Assembly (NCBI RefSeq): GCF_036867135.1
Contig: NZ_JBAJIJ010000001.1
Location: forward strand, 1,922,001 to 1,986,000
Direction: 5' to 3'
DNA: 64,000 nucleotides
From: Aeromicrobium sp. Sec7.5
GTDB taxonomy: Bacteria > Actinomycetota > Actinomycetes > Propionibacteriales > Nocardioidaceae
The notes beneath the pieces were generated by a model. The model did not search any database. It had not been told where the DNA came from and saw nothing but the letters and a program-made list of their open reading frames with translations. Positions within the stretch are counted from its first letter, which is position 1. The number at the start of each line of letters is the position of its first letter. The translations under genes and the position numbers were made by a program. Shown here piece after piece: positions 29,570 through 38,197 of this stretch.

Positions 29570-30349
29570 TCACCGCCCGGTGAAGGTCGCCTGGCCCGGA
29601 CCGTTCTCGACGAACGACGTCATTCCGGCGGTGCGGTCGTCGGTGGCGAAGAGTCCGGTGAACTCCACGCGCTCGATCTCGAGCCCCGACTGCAGGTCGA
29701 CCTCGAGGCCGCGGTCGACCGCGGCCTTGGCAGCCCGCAGGGCCAGCGACGCACCGCCCACGAACTGGGCGGCCCAGGCGACGGCCTCGGCATGGACGTC
29801 CTCGGCCGGAATCACCCGATCGACCAGGCCGATCGCGAGCGCCTCGTGCGCGTCGACGAAACGTCCCGTGAAGATCAGGTCCTTGGCGGTGGACGGTCCG
29901 ACGAGTCGGGCGAGTCGCTGCGTGCCGCCGGCACCGGGGATGATGCCCAGCAGGATCTCGGGCTGGCCGAGCTTGGCGTTCTCCGCCGCGAACCGCAGAT
30001 CGGTGCTCAGCGCCAGCTCACATCCTCCGCCGAGCGCGAAACCCGTGATGGCCGACACCGTGGGCTTGCCGATGGCCGCGATGGCCCGCGTGAAGTCCTG
30101 GAGCAAGTGAGCATGCCGCACCATCTCCTGGTACGTCATGTCCGCCATCTCCTTGACGTCAGCACCGGCGGCGAACACCCGCTCGCCGCCGTAGACCACG
30201 ACCGCGGCGACGTCGTCGCGCGTGTCGGCCTCGCGGGCGACCTCGATGAGCTCACGCTGCACCTGGGCGTCGAGCGCGTTCATCTTGGGACGGTCGAGGC
30301 GGATCGTTCCCACCCCGTCGGCAACCTCGAGCCGCACGAACTCTCCCAC
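29570..30349 (-). CDS. Enoyl-CoA hydratase/isomerase family protein
   Basis: 259 residues from GTG 30349 (MGEFVRLEVADGVGTIRLDRP) with GAGGAG upstream. Crotonase-fold landmarks are VFAAGADVKEMADM (oxyanion loop), GFALGGGCELALSTD and LGQPEILLGIIPGAGGTQRLARLVG. Both catalytic glutamates of true enoyl-CoA hydratases (in GGGCELA and QPEILLG) are present, so hydration of 2-trans-enoyl-CoA is likely. It could make 3-hydroxybutyryl-CoA from crotonyl-CoA (or the reverse) for the ethylmalonyl-CoA pathway or take part in beta-oxidation. It stands alone on this strand between the coiled-coil genes and the divergent Nudix gene. Confidence 0.92.
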   Translation of the reverse strand: MGEFVRLEVADGVGTIRLDRPKMNALDAQVQRELIEVAREADTRDDVAAVVVYGGERVFAAGADVKEMADMTYQEMVRHAHLLQDFTRAIAAIGKPTVSAITGFALGGGCELALSTDLRFAAENAKLGQPEILLGIIPGAGGTQRLARLVGPSTAKDLIFTGRFVDAHEALAIGLVDRVIPAEDVHAEAVAWAAQFVGGASLALRAAKAAVDRGLEVDLQSGLEIERVEFTGLFATDDRTAGMTSFVENGPGQATFTGR

Positions 30350-30498
30350 GTCAGTCTCCTCGCCCGCGGCCCTCGAGCCGCTCGTCACGTCGCGGCCCGG
30401 GTGGCCCGTCTCGTCGATGTCGCCGAGCATAGGGCGCACCGGCGCGACCGCGTACGGTGGTCGGGGCCCGCGACCCGGGGGCCGCACGAGAGGCAGGC

Positions 30499-31365
30499 AT
30501 GGACGCACGCGAGATCGCCGACGACACCGTCACCCTGCGCCCCGAGCGCTCCCAGGCCGAGTTCGACGGCTACAGCGTCTGGGCCGACGGCGAGCGGGTG
30601 GGTTCGGTCGCGCTGCGCAAGGAGTCGCGGGCGGGCTGGTCGATCCGGTGGAACGTCGGCACCGGCGACTCCTCCATGCGCTGGGCCCTGCACGCGGTGG
30701 GTCTGGCGGTCGACCACGTCCTGGGCGAGCTGGGCGCGGGCCGGGTGGAGGCGCGGATCCCGGTCGACCGGACTGCCGACGTCCGCGCTGCCTCGATCTG
30801 CGGTCTGCGTCGCGAGGGCCTGCTGCGGGGGGCCGAGGGCGAGCCCGACCGGGTGCTCATGGCGCGCCTGGCCACCGATCCGCCGCCGCGGTCCCGCGAC
30901 GGATTCATCGCGATCCTCAACGCCGGACTGCCGACCAAGCGCGTCATCGCCCAAGGGCTCTGGCGCGACCACACGGGTCGTGTCCTGCTGTGCGAGCTGA
31001 CCTACAAGCAGGAGTGGGACCTCCCCGGAGGTGTCATCGAGGTCGGCGAGTCGCCCGCCGTGGGCCTGCGTCGCGAGCTGCTCGAGGAGCTGGGCCTGGA
31101 CGTCGAGGTCGGTGACCTCGTCACCGTCAGCTGGCTGCCGGCCTGGCGCGGATGGGACGACGCCTGCATCTTCCTGTTCGACCTCGGGGTGGCCGACGAG
31201 TCGATCACGGCGACCATGACGCTGCAGCCCACGGAGATCGCCGCGGTGCACTGGTGCGACGTCGCGACGATCCGCGAGAGGGCCACCAGTGCGGCCATCG
31301 AGGTCCTGGCCTCGGTGGAGGCCGGCGTCGACAGCTATCGCGAGGCCCCCCTCGCCCCTGAGTAG
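30499..31365 (+). CDS. GNAT-like domain fused to Nudix hydrolase
   Basis: 288 residues from ATG 30499. Residues 1-130 look like a reduced RimJ/RimL-type acetyltransferase fold (SIRWNVGTGDSSMRWALHAVGLAVDHV, ARIPVDRTADVRAASICGLRREGLLRG). Residues 150-285 are a Nudix domain with a perfect box, GVIEVGESPAVGLRRELLEE followed by LGL, satisfying GX5EX7REUXEEXGU. The Nudix half should be catalytically active on a nucleoside diphosphate derivative. The GNAT half lacks an obvious acetyl-CoA R/QxxGxG/A loop and may be a binding module. The gene is divergent from the enoyl-CoA hydratase and its substrate is unknown. Confidence 0.85.
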   Translation: MDAREIADDTVTLRPERSQAEFDGYSVWADGERVGSVALRKESRAGWSIRWNVGTGDSSMRWALHAVGLAVDHVLGELGAGRVEARIPVDRTADVRAASICGLRREGLLRGAEGEPDRVLMARLATDPPPRSRDGFIAILNAGLPTKRVIAQGLWRDHTGRVLLCELTYKQEWDLPGGVIEVGESPAVGLRRELLEELGLDVEVGDLVTVSWLPAWRGWDDACIFLFDLGVADESITATMTLQPTEIAAVHWCDVATIRERATSAAIEVLASVEAGVDSYREAPLAPE

Positions 31366-31423
31366 GTGACCAGCACGCTGACCTGACGGCGTTCCGCGCT
31401 CCCGGACAAGCGGCATGGACCAG

Positions 31424-31520
31424 AGGGGGGGCGGTGAGCCAGCAACCTTCTGGACGTCAGGTGAGGTTGCTGCGCCACCGGCGCCCATGGTCAGCGGTGA
31501 CTCACCAACCTCCTGCCCCC
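31424..31520. other. Possible structured RNA or DNA element (three-helix junction)
   Basis: In the 248-bp gap between convergent genes, three stems can form: GGTGAG (31433-31438) with CTCACC (31501-31506), extended by GGGGGC with GCCCCC (31515-31520); CAGCAACC (31440-31447) with GGTTGCTG (31465-31472); and CACCG (31476-31480) with CGGTG (31495-31499). No known riboswitch class was recognised. Confidence 0.35.
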
Positions 31521-31560
31521 GGGAACGGTTGCCTGCTCACCGCGCCAACCCGTGGTGCGC

Positions 31561-31588
31561 TCCGTGGCCGCTTGTCCGCGGCCACGGA
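31561..31588. terminator. Hairpin between convergent genes
   Basis: A perfect 11-bp stem (31561-31571 with 31578-31588) and a 6-nt TTGTCC loop lie 26 bp past the stop of the minus-strand lipoprotein gene. A Rho-independent-type terminator without a clear U-run. Confidence 0.6.
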
Positions 31589-31613
31589 GGGCCGACGGCT
31601 CAGCGGGCGCGCC

Positions 31614-32552
31614 TCACTCGACGGCGACGACGCCGCCGAACTGGCCCAGGACGCGGACGTCGCCCTGACCCGGCGGCACCAGCAGCAGCACCTGGTGGTC
31701 GAAGCGCACCGTGCCGGTGCCGGTGATGCCCTCCGGCGCGAGGGCCTTCTGCACGGTCCCGTCCGGGTACGTGACGGTGCGCCCCGTGGTGACCTGGAAC
31801 TGGTCGGCACGGTGCAGCGTGGCGAAGACCAAGGCGCCTCCGTCGGCCGTGCGCACCGCATACTCCACCGGATCGGCGGTCCACGCCTGGCTGAACGCGA
31901 CGTCGGCGAGTCCCTGGCTCTGTCCGAACGCGTCGCGCATCTGCTGCAGGAACGCGTCGTCGCGCGCCACGCCGTCGCCGGCCTGCTCCGGCAGGATCGA
32001 CAGGGTCGAGACGTACGCGTCGACCGCCGCCTGGGGCGACAGGGCCATGCCCCGGTCGTCGTCCGGCGTGACGGCGACGGCATTGGCGTCGCCGCTGGCC
32101 CGCAGCTCCGGGAGCACCGCCTCGGCGACGATCTGCGGACTGGCGACGAGGGCCCACGTGTCGACCGAGCTCGCCCGGCTGAACACCTGGACCCGTCGCT
32201 CGTCGCCGTCGTCGGTGGAGGCGACCGCCATGAACCACAGCGGATAGGCGCGGAACCGCGGAATGGCGACCTCGTCCGCCCGTAGCGTCGTGGTGCCCGC
32301 CCCTCCGTCGACCTGGAAGGCGGCGGTGTCGATGTCGAGCACGCTCCCCCGCTCGACGACCGAGAGCGGCTGGGCCGAGGCGATGTCGACCGCGGCGTTA
32401 TAGACCTCCCGGTAGCGGGCGTAGACGTCATCGACGTCGGACTCCTCGATGGCGGGCTTGCTCGCCTGGGTGTCGTCGCGCTGGTGCGGCACCATGCAGG
32501 CCACGAGCGCCAGGCACGAGATCAGGGCCGTCAGGACTCGCGTGGCTCTCAT
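31614..32552 (-). CDS. Putative lipoprotein of unknown function
   Basis: 312 residues. The N-terminus is a lipoprotein signal (MRATRVLTALISCLALVAC, Cys19 in LVAC). The mature part contains two apparently repeated alpha/beta halves, an early one ending in FRAYPLWFMAVASTDDGDERRVQVFSRA and a late one with EYAVRTADGGALVFATLHRADQF, ending QVLLLVPPGQGDVRVLGQFGGVVAVE. No catalytic motif was recognised. It overlaps the upstream membrane protein gene by 4 bp, so the two probably act together at the cell surface. Related actinobacterial proteins are annotated only as hypothetical. Confidence 0.8.
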   Translation of the reverse strand: MRATRVLTALISCLALVACMVPHQRDDTQASKPAIEESDVDDVYARYREVYNAAVDIASAQPLSVVERGSVLDIDTAAFQVDGGAGTTTLRADEVAIPRFRAYPLWFMAVASTDDGDERRVQVFSRASSVDTWALVASPQIVAEAVLPELRASGDANAVAVTPDDDRGMALSPQAAVDAYVSTLSILPEQAGDGVARDDAFLQQMRDAFGQSQGLADVAFSQAWTADPVEYAVRTADGGALVFATLHRADQFQVTTGRTVTYPDGTVQKALAPEGITGTGTVRFDHQVLLLVPPGQGDVRVLGQFGGVVAVE

Positions 32553-33490
32553 CGTGACTCCTCGTCCGGCTCGTCGTCGACGACCTCGAACTCGTGCAGC
32601 TCGTCCTCGGTCACCTCGTGCTCCACCCCGTCGTCGTCGACCCAGACGTACACGGCCGTCACCTCGTCAGGAGCCGGCTCCGAGACGGCCGCGATCTCGG
32701 GCCCCGGGTCCGGGTTCGGGCTGGCGACCGGTTGGGGCGGCTGCTCGTCGACGACCTCGAAGCCGTCGAGCTCGGCCGGGTCGATCTCGTGCTCCACCCC
32801 GTGCTCGTCGACGTACACGTAGACCTCGACCTCCTCGACCTCCTCCGCCAGCAGCACGTCGTCGACCGGCTGGTCGACGCGCCACACGTGGCGCCGCCGC
32901 AGCAGCACACCGAACCAGGCCAGACCGATGCCGAGCAGGGCGATGCCGGCGCCGCGCCCGAAGCCGCCGCGGATCCCGTAGGCCATCGTGACCTCCAGGC
33001 CCGAGAGGTTCGTCGAGCCCACCGCGACGACCGCGATCGAGAGCGGCTCGTCCGGGAGGGTCAGGCTGATGTCGGCCCCGCCGAGGCCGGCCTGGGCGAC
33101 GAACCACCAGTCGAGCGCCGTCGGCGCGGAGGGGAGGTTGGGCTGACCCTCGACGTCGCGCGTCTCGATCGTCCAGGGCGCCTCGTAGGACGTCACCTCG
33201 ACCCGGGCGGTGTCCTGCAGGTAGTCCTGGACGTCGACGGTGTTGCCCACGCCCACGAAGACAGGCTTGTCGATCGGGACCTCCACCAGGAGGTCGACCT
33301 GCACCCCGACGATCGAGACGACGCCGGGGGCGGTCACCACGGCGGCGGCGTCGGTGTCGATCGCGTGGGGCCCGGTCGTCACCCGACCGTCAGGTCCGAG
33401 CACGACCATCACGGCGATGCCGGCGACGGCGATGAGCACGCCGAGCACGGTCAGTGCCCACGCCCCGACCTTGCGCCCCATCGCGCGCAC
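32549..33490 (-). CDS. Membrane protein with duplicated acidic C-terminal motif, function unknown
   Basis: 313 residues (GTG 33490) or 310 (ATG 33481); the GGAGGG ribosome site lies between optimal distances for both. TM1 (WALTVLGVLIAVAGIAVMVVLG) is followed by an extracytoplasmic domain of about 140 residues, TM2 (GAGIALLGIGLAWFGVLL) and a very acidic cytoplasmic tail. The tail holds two copies of one motif: VYVYVDEHGVEHEIDPAELDGFEVVDE and VYVWVDDDGVEHEVTEDELHEFEVVDD (given by their first and last residues: about 223-250 and 280-306). The operon partner is the downstream lipoprotein (4-bp overlap). The function is not known; the tail could bind a basic protein or metal. Confidence 0.8.
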   Translation of the reverse strand: MRAMGRKVGAWALTVLGVLIAVAGIAVMVVLGPDGRVTTGPHAIDTDAAAVVTAPGVVSIVGVQVDLLVEVPIDKPVFVGVGNTVDVQDYLQDTARVEVTSYEAPWTIETRDVEGQPNLPSAPTALDWWFVAQAGLGGADISLTLPDEPLSIAVVAVGSTNLSGLEVTMAYGIRGGFGRGAGIALLGIGLAWFGVLLRRRHVWRVDQPVDDVLLAEEVEEVEVYVYVDEHGVEHEIDPAELDGFEVVDEQPPQPVASPNPDPGPEIAAVSEPAPDEVTAVYVWVDDDGVEHEVTEDELHEFEVVDDEPDEESR

Positions 33491-33608
33491 CGTCCCTCCC
33501 AGCGAGCCGGCCCGCCCTCGCTGGACCGCTCGGCCGACCCTACCGGCGCGGAGGTGCCTGGAGGTGCGACGCGCGGTCAGGCCGGGCGGATCTCGGACCT
33601 GGCTCGGC

Positions 33609-34514
33609 TCAGAAGAGGGCCGTGGCGAGTCGGCGACGTGCCGTGGCGACGCGCGGGTCGTCGGCTCCGACGACGACGAACAGCTCGAGCAGGCGCTCGC
33701 GCACGCGGTCGCGGTCGGACTCCGTGGTGCGTGCGACGAGCTGGATCAGGCGGTCGAAGGCGTCGTCGACGTGTCCCCCGCTGACGTCGAGGTCCGCGAC
33801 GAGCAGCTGGGCGTCGACGTCACCCGGGACGTCCGCGGCGGCGGTGCGGGCCTGCTGCAGGTCCGCGCCCTGCGTGCGGGCCATCAGGCGCACGCCCGCG
33901 AGGCGCTCGGCGACCTCGGCGTCGCCGGGACTCTGGGCAGCGAGCTTCTCGTAGACCGCGATCGCACCGTCGAGGTCGCCGGCGTTGAACGCGGCATCGG
34001 CCTCGGCGAACCGCGGGTCGTCCTCCGGCTCCTCCGGCGTCTCGGCCGCGACACCCGGTGCGGGCGCGCGCCCCGTGACCCCGTGCTCGGCGCCGAGCCG
34101 GATGAGCTCCTCGAAGTAGCCGCGGATCTGCTCGTCGGGCACCGCGCTCTGGAACAACGGCACGGGCTGGCCCTTGACCAGTCCGACGACGAGCGGGACC
34201 GCTTGCGCGCCGAGGGCCTGGCCGATGCCCGGGTTGGCGTCGACGTCGACCTGCACGAGGAGGATCTGACCGTCGTACGTGTTGGCCGCCGCGGCCAGCC
34301 GGGCGTTGAACTCGGCGCTCTCGGGCGCGCGGGGCGACCACAGGCTCAGCACGACGAGGTGCTGGAGCGACCCGTCGAGCGCGACCTGCTGGAAGTCGGC
34401 CTCCGTGGCGTCGACGACCCAACCACCGGAGGTGGATCCGCCCTGCCCTGGGGCAGGTGCGGCGGGTCGAGCGAGGGCGGACAGATCGAGGGCACCCGGG
34501 CGCGAGAAGCTCAT
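33609..34514 (-). CDS. Thioredoxin/TPR protein of the YbbN (CnoX) type
   Basis: 301 residues. Residues 30-135 form a thioredoxin-like domain (VVLSLWSPRAPESAEFNARLA, VDVDANPGIGQALGAQAVPLVVGLVKGQPV) in which the CxxC is replaced by SPRA, so it cannot do dithiol chemistry by that site. The C-terminal 130 residues are helical TPR-like repeats (ADAAFNAGDLDGAIAVYEKLAAQSPGDAEVAERLAGV) typical of YbbN. Family members act as holdase co-chaperones that protect proteins during oxidative stress. The gene stands 9 bp after the PH-domain gene on the same strand. Confidence 0.88.
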   Translation of the reverse strand: MSFSRPGALDLSALARPAAPAPGQGGSTSGGWVVDATEADFQQVALDGSLQHLVVLSLWSPRAPESAEFNARLAAAANTYDGQILLVQVDVDANPGIGQALGAQAVPLVVGLVKGQPVPLFQSAVPDEQIRGYFEELIRLGAEHGVTGRAPAPGVAAETPEEPEDDPRFAEADAAFNAGDLDGAIAVYEKLAAQSPGDAEVAERLAGVRLMARTQGADLQQARTAAADVPGDVDAQLLVADLDVSGGHVDDAFDRLIQLVARTTESDRDRVRERLLELFVVVGADDPRVATARRRLATALF

Positions 34515-34523
34515 GCACCCATC

Positions 34524-35072
34524 CTAGAGAAGGTGGTGAGGCGGTACTCCCCCGCGCGGTCCGCGCAGGCCCGCACGCTGCACGACACGCTGGATCGTGA
34601 GGTCGCGGCGGTCGGGGTCACCGATGAAGCGGATGTCACGCAGGCCCTGCGCCTGGGCGGCCGACTCGAACACGAAGTGGCCGTAGCCGAGCAGGCGACC
34701 CAGCAGCGGCTTGTCGACCGTGATGTCGAGGATGCGCGTGATCGGCATCGTCGCGATCTTGACGTTGAAGACGCCCGAGGCTCGGAACACCCGCATGTTG
34801 GTGATGACGAACACGTCCCGGCGCTCGCGCGCCGTGACGAAGACGGCGTGGGCCAGCAGCCCGAAGGAGAGCAGCAGGAAGACCCAGCCCCACGAGATCG
34901 GGCCGAACAGGGCCAGCAGCCACAGGGCGCCCACGCCGACCAGCTCGACGCTGGGCAGGGCGTAGACGATCGCGTGGTGCCGGACGAGGTCGACGACGTG
35001 CTCGCCCTCGTCGGCGAGCAGGTGGCGGTCCACCTGCTGCTCGGGGACGCGCGCGGCCAGCGCTCGGATCAT
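34524..35072 (-). CDS. Membrane protein with bacterial PH domain
   Basis: 182 residues. After a soluble N-terminus come two TM helices (VELVGVGALWLLALFG and WGWVFLLLSFGLLAHAVFV), then a bacterial PH-like (bPH) domain with DVFVITNMRVFRASGVFNVKIATMPITRILDITVDKPLLGRLLGYG (about 85-130). These domains occur widely in actinobacterial membrane proteins of unknown role. It follows the 52-residue small protein by 10 bp and precedes the YbbN gene, probably one transcript. Confidence 0.85.
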   Translation of the reverse strand: MIRALAARVPEQQVDRHLLADEGEHVVDLVRHHAIVYALPSVELVGVGALWLLALFGPISWGWVFLLLSFGLLAHAVFVTARERRDVFVITNMRVFRASGVFNVKIATMPITRILDITVDKPLLGRLLGYGHFVFESAAQAQGLRDIRFIGDPDRRDLTIQRVVQRAGLRGPRGGVPPHHLL

Positions 35073-35082
35073 GGACGACCCG

Positions 35083-35241
35083 CTACTCGAAGAGCTCCTG
35101 GACGAAGACCCCCACGTTGCCGAAGGCGTCGATGACGGCGTTGAACGCGCCTTCGACCGCGTCGGCCGCTTCGGTCGGCGCGGTCAGCAAGTAGTAGACG
35201 GCAAACCCGATCACGAGCAGCGCCAGAGCCTTCTTCACCAC
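35083..35241 (-). CDS. Small membrane protein (52 aa)
   Basis: Found by direct translation: MVKKALALLVIGFAVYYLLT is followed by PTEAADAVEGAFNAVIDAFGNVGVFVQELFE and a TAG stop. Tandem GTG codons at 35241 and 35238 offer the start. One N-terminal TM helix and an amphipathic C-terminal helix suggest a small membrane-bound protein. It is the first gene before the PH-domain gene, with a 10-bp gap, and its codon use matches the surroundings. No function is known. Confidence 0.65.
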   Translation of the reverse strand: MVKKALALLVIGFAVYYLLTAPTEAADAVEGAFNAVIDAFGNVGVFVQELFE

Positions 35242-35295
35242 GGGATCATTTCTAGGCCATCGAGCCCGCCGAGCGAGGGAGGCGCGCCGGGCCCG

Positions 35296-36258
35296 TCAGA
35301 TCTGGTCGAGGACGACCTCGGCCGCCCGGTACGGATCGGTGGTGCCGCCGAGGACGTCCGCCGCGAGTCCGTCGAGCCGGGCGTCGCCGGAGAGGTGGCC
35401 GAACCGGCGGGTGACCTCGCCGAGGGCGATCGCCTCGATCTCGCGGCGCGCCCGTGCGAGGCGCCGGCGGCGGCCCTCCCCCGACGACTCCAGGTGCTCG
35501 CGGTGGTCGTCGATGCCCGCGAGCAGCTCCTCGATGCCCTCGCCCGTCGTGGCGACCGTCAGCACGATGGGCGGCTTCCAGGCCCCGTCGGCCCGATCGG
35601 TCATCGAGAGCATGCCGCGCAGCTCCCGCCGGGTGGTCGTGGCGCCGTCGCGATCGGCCTTGTTGACGCAGAACACGTCACCGATCTCCAGGATGCCGGC
35701 CTTGGCGGCCTGGATGCCGTCACCCATGCCGGGCGCGAGCAGGACCAGGCTCGTGTCGGCGAGGCCGGCGATCTCGACCTCGGACTGCCCGACGCCCACC
35801 GTCTCGACCAGCACGACGTCGCAGCCCGCGGCGTCGAGCACCCGCAGTGCCTGGGGGGCGGCTGCGGCGAGGCCGCCGAGGTGCCCCCGGCTGGCCATGG
35901 ACCTGATCATGACGCCCGGGTCGGTCGCGTGGTCGGACATGCGGATGCGGTCGCCGAGCAGCGCGCCGCCGCTGAAGGGCGACGAGGGGTCGACCGCGAG
36001 CACGCCCACCGTGCGCCCCGAGCGACGCAGTGCCGCCACGAGGGCCGACGTCGAGGTGGACTTGCCGACCCCCGGCGATCCCGTCAGTCCGACGACGTGG
36101 GCGGAGCCCGTGTGGGGCACGAGCTGCTGGGCCACCTCACGGAGCTTCGGTGAGTCCACCTCGACCAGGGAGATCAGGCGGGCGACGGCCCGGGCCTTGC
36201 CCGGACCGTCGCCCCGTGCCGTCTCGACGAGCGTGGAGACGTCGTCGTCACGGCGCAT
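35296..36258 (-). CDS. meaB: MeaB/ArgK-family GTPase, acyl-CoA mutase chaperone
   Basis: 320 residues from MRRDDDVSTLVETARG; the upstream-open frame to 36372 overlaps the thiolase gene antisense-free but is not family-like. G-domain motifs are all present: GLTGSPGVGKST (P-loop), DPSSPFSGGALLGDRIRM (base-loading/switch segment), ETVGVGQSEVEIAGLADT (G3) and NKAD (G4). MeaB proteins gate adenosylcobalamin loading and protect B12-dependent mutases from inactivation. Here the likely client is ethylmalonyl-CoA mutase at 46939-48927 and any methylmalonyl-CoA mutase elsewhere. It lies 31 bp downstream of the acetyl-CoA acetyltransferase gene and is probably transcribed with it. Confidence 0.95.
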   Translation of the reverse strand: MRRDDDVSTLVETARGDGPGKARAVARLISLVEVDSPKLREVAQQLVPHTGSAHVVGLTGSPGVGKSTSTSALVAALRRSGRTVGVLAVDPSSPFSGGALLGDRIRMSDHATDPGVMIRSMASRGHLGGLAAAAPQALRVLDAAGCDVVLVETVGVGQSEVEIAGLADTSLVLLAPGMGDGIQAAKAGILEIGDVFCVNKADRDGATTTRRELRGMLSMTDRADGAWKPPIVLTVATTGEGIEELLAGIDDHREHLESSGEGRRRRLARARREIEAIALGEVTRRFGHLSGDARLDGLAADVLGGTTDPYRAAEVVLDQI

Positions 36259-36289
36259 GGTTCTGCTGACCGAGGTCAGGACGGTGCCG

Positions 36290-37480
36290 TCAGGACTGGG
36301 GCACGCGGATGACCAGGGCGTCGCCCTGACCGCCGCCACCGCAGAGGGCGGCCGCGCCGACGCCGCCGCCACGGCGCTTGAGCTCGAGCGCGAGGTGCAG
36401 GACCACGCGCGCGCCGCTCATGCCGATGGGGTGGCCCAGCGAGATCGCGCCGCCGTTGACGTTGACGATGTCCTCGGAGATGCCGAGCTTCTTGGTCGAG
36501 GCCAGGCCGACGGTCGCGAAGGCCTCGTTGAGCTCGACGAGGTCGAGGTCGGAGGCCGACAGGTCGGCCTTGGCCAGGGCCGCGGCGATGGCGTTGGCGG
36601 GCTGGTCCTGCAGGCTCGAGTCCGGGCCGGCGACGTTGCCGTGCGAGACGATCTCGGCGAGGATCGGCAGGCCGAGCTCCTCGGCCTTGGCCTTGCTCAT
36701 GACCACGACCGCGCACGCGCCGTCGGAGATCTGGCTGGCGGTGCCGGCCGTGATCGTGCCGTCCTTGGAGAACGCCGGGCGGAGCTTGCCGAGCGACTCG
36801 GCGGTCGTGTCGCCACGGACGCCCTCGTCGGTGCTGACAACGACCGGGTCACCCTTGCGCTGCGGGATCTCGACCGGGACGATCTCGTCGTCGAAGACGC
36901 CGTTCTTCTGGGCCGTCGCGGCGAGCTGGTGCGAGCGGGCACCGAACGCGTCCTGCTCCTCGCGGGTGAACGTCTCGACGTCGACGTTGCGCTTCTCGGT
37001 GAGCGAGCCCATCGCCTGGTTCGTGATGGCGTCCCACAGGCCGTCGTACTCCATGTGGTCGAGCATCGTGGTCTTGCCGTACTTGAAGCCCTCGCGCGAG
37101 CCGGTGAGGAGGTGCGGCGCCTGCGTCATGGACTCCTGGCCACCGGCGACGATGACGTCGTACTGGCCCGACTGGATCAGTGCGTCGGCCAGGGTGATGG
37201 CGTGGATGCCCGACAGGCAGACCTTGTTGATGGTCAGGGCCGGGACACCGAGCGGGATGCCGCCCTTCTCGGCCGCCTGGCGCGCGGGCACCTGGCCGGC
37301 GCCGGCGCCGAGGACCTGGCCCATGATCACGTAGTCGACCTGGTCGCCGGTGACACCGGCCTTCTCCAGGGCGCCCTTGATGGCGACGCCACCGAGGTCG
37401 GAACCGGACTGGGTCTTGAGTCCGCCGAGGAGGCGGCCGATCGGGGTGCGGGCCCCGGAGACGATCACGGTCTGAGTCAT
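36290..37480 (-). CDS. Acetyl-CoA C-acetyltransferase (thiolase)
   Basis: 396 residues with the thiolase active site complete: nucleophile Cys in [12 protein letters not shown] (about 89), NEAFA motif, His in [17 protein letters not shown] and the second Cys in [12 protein letters not shown]. The degradative/biosynthetic thiolases of this size condense two acetyl-CoA to acetoacetyl-CoA. With the 3-hydroxybutyryl-CoA dehydrogenase and Ccr genes nearby, this is the likely entry step of the ethylmalonyl-CoA pathway. It heads an operon with meaB and is divergent from the epimerase gene across a 220-bp region containing a TTACC-CAGA-GGTAA palindrome. Confidence 0.95.
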   Translation of the reverse strand: MTQTVIVSGARTPIGRLLGGLKTQSGSDLGGVAIKGALEKAGVTGDQVDYVIMGQVLGAGAGQVPARQAAEKGGIPLGVPALTINKVCLSGIHAITLADALIQSGQYDVIVAGGQESMTQAPHLLTGSREGFKYGKTTMLDHMEYDGLWDAITNQAMGSLTEKRNVDVETFTREEQDAFGARSHQLAATAQKNGVFDDEIVPVEIPQRKGDPVVVSTDEGVRGDTTAESLGKLRPAFSKDGTITAGTASQISDGACAVVVMSKAKAEELGLPILAEIVSHGNVAGPDSSLQDQPANAIAAALAKADLSASDLDLVELNEAFATVGLASTKKLGISEDIVNVNGGAISLGHPIGMSGARVVLHLALELKRRGGGVGAAALCGGGGQGDALVIRVPQS

Positions 37481-37539
37481 GGATGAGCTCCTTAGAAGGC
37501 GGTCCCCGGTGCAGCGGTGCCGAGGACGGTGCGGCCACT

Positions 37540-37553
37540 TTACCCAGAGGTAA
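37540..37553. promoter_or_regulatory. TTACC-N4-GGTAA palindrome upstream of thiolase-meaB
   Basis: TTACC-CAGA-GGTAA, with the symmetry extending to CAC/GTG outside. It lies 60 bp upstream of the thiolase start, within the region shared with the epimerase gene. The same motif precedes ccr and ecm. Confidence 0.6.
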
Positions 37554-37700
37554 CGTGCCGCCGTCGCGGGGCGTGGCTCGGATCACGCCGGCGACGGGTC
37601 CCGACCAGCGCCTCCTGGTCGAGGGCACGGCCCACAGAGCGATCCGGATCGTCGGCCGACCCCGCCGGGCGGTTGCCACGACCTGCTCTACGCTGCCCCC

Positions 37701-38156
37701 ATGTCTGCGACCGAGCCCCTTGTCCCCGCACACCTGCTGATCGCGATCGACCACGTCGGCATCGCCGTCCCCGACCTCGACGAGGCGATCAGCTTCTACT
37801 CCTCCCTCTTCGGGCTGGAGTCGGTCCACGAGGAGACCAACGACGAACAGGGCGTGCGTGAGGCGATGCTCGCGGTCGGCGACTCCGGCTCCTTCATCCA
37901 GCTGCTCGCGCCGCTCTCGCCCGACACCACGATCGGCAAGTTCCTGGCCAAGAACGGCCAGGGCATCCAGCAGCTCGCCTATCGCGTGAGCGACCTCGAC
38001 GTCGTCTCGGCGACGCTGCGCGAGCGCGGCGCCCGCCTGCTGTACGACGAGGCACGCACGGGCACCGGCGGGAGCCGGGTCAACTTCGTGCACCCGAAGG
38101 ACGCCGGCGGCGTCCTCGTGGAGCTCGTCGAGCCCGCGACCGACGGCGGCCACTGA
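37701..38156 (+). CDS. Ethylmalonyl-CoA/methylmalonyl-CoA epimerase
   Basis: 151 residues of the vicinal-oxygen-chelate fold. Metal ligands are visible as IDHVGIAVPDLDEAI (His17), the FIQLL stretch, QLAYRVSDLDV and the C-terminal GVLVELVEP (Glu). It interconverts the (R) and (S) forms of methylmalonyl-CoA and ethylmalonyl-CoA, as needed both before and after Ecm. A TACGCT element ends 6 bp before the ATG, so the mRNA may be leaderless. It is divergent from the thiolase-meaB operon and 94 bp upstream of ccr on the same strand. Confidence 0.93.
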   Translation: MSATEPLVPAHLLIAIDHVGIAVPDLDEAISFYSSLFGLESVHEETNDEQGVREAMLAVGDSGSFIQLLAPLSPDTTIGKFLAKNGQGIQQLAYRVSDLDVVSATLRERGARLLYDEARTGTGGSRVNFVHPKDAGGVLVELVEPATDGGH

Positions 38157-38197
38157 CCCCTGCGAGACCCGCGTCACACGGAACTCCGTGGCGCGCC

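Noticed and set aside
31424..31520. A cobalamin, SAM or c-di-AMP riboswitch
   Set aside because: None of the conserved cores of those classes could be found, and no gene follows in either direction that such a switch would control.
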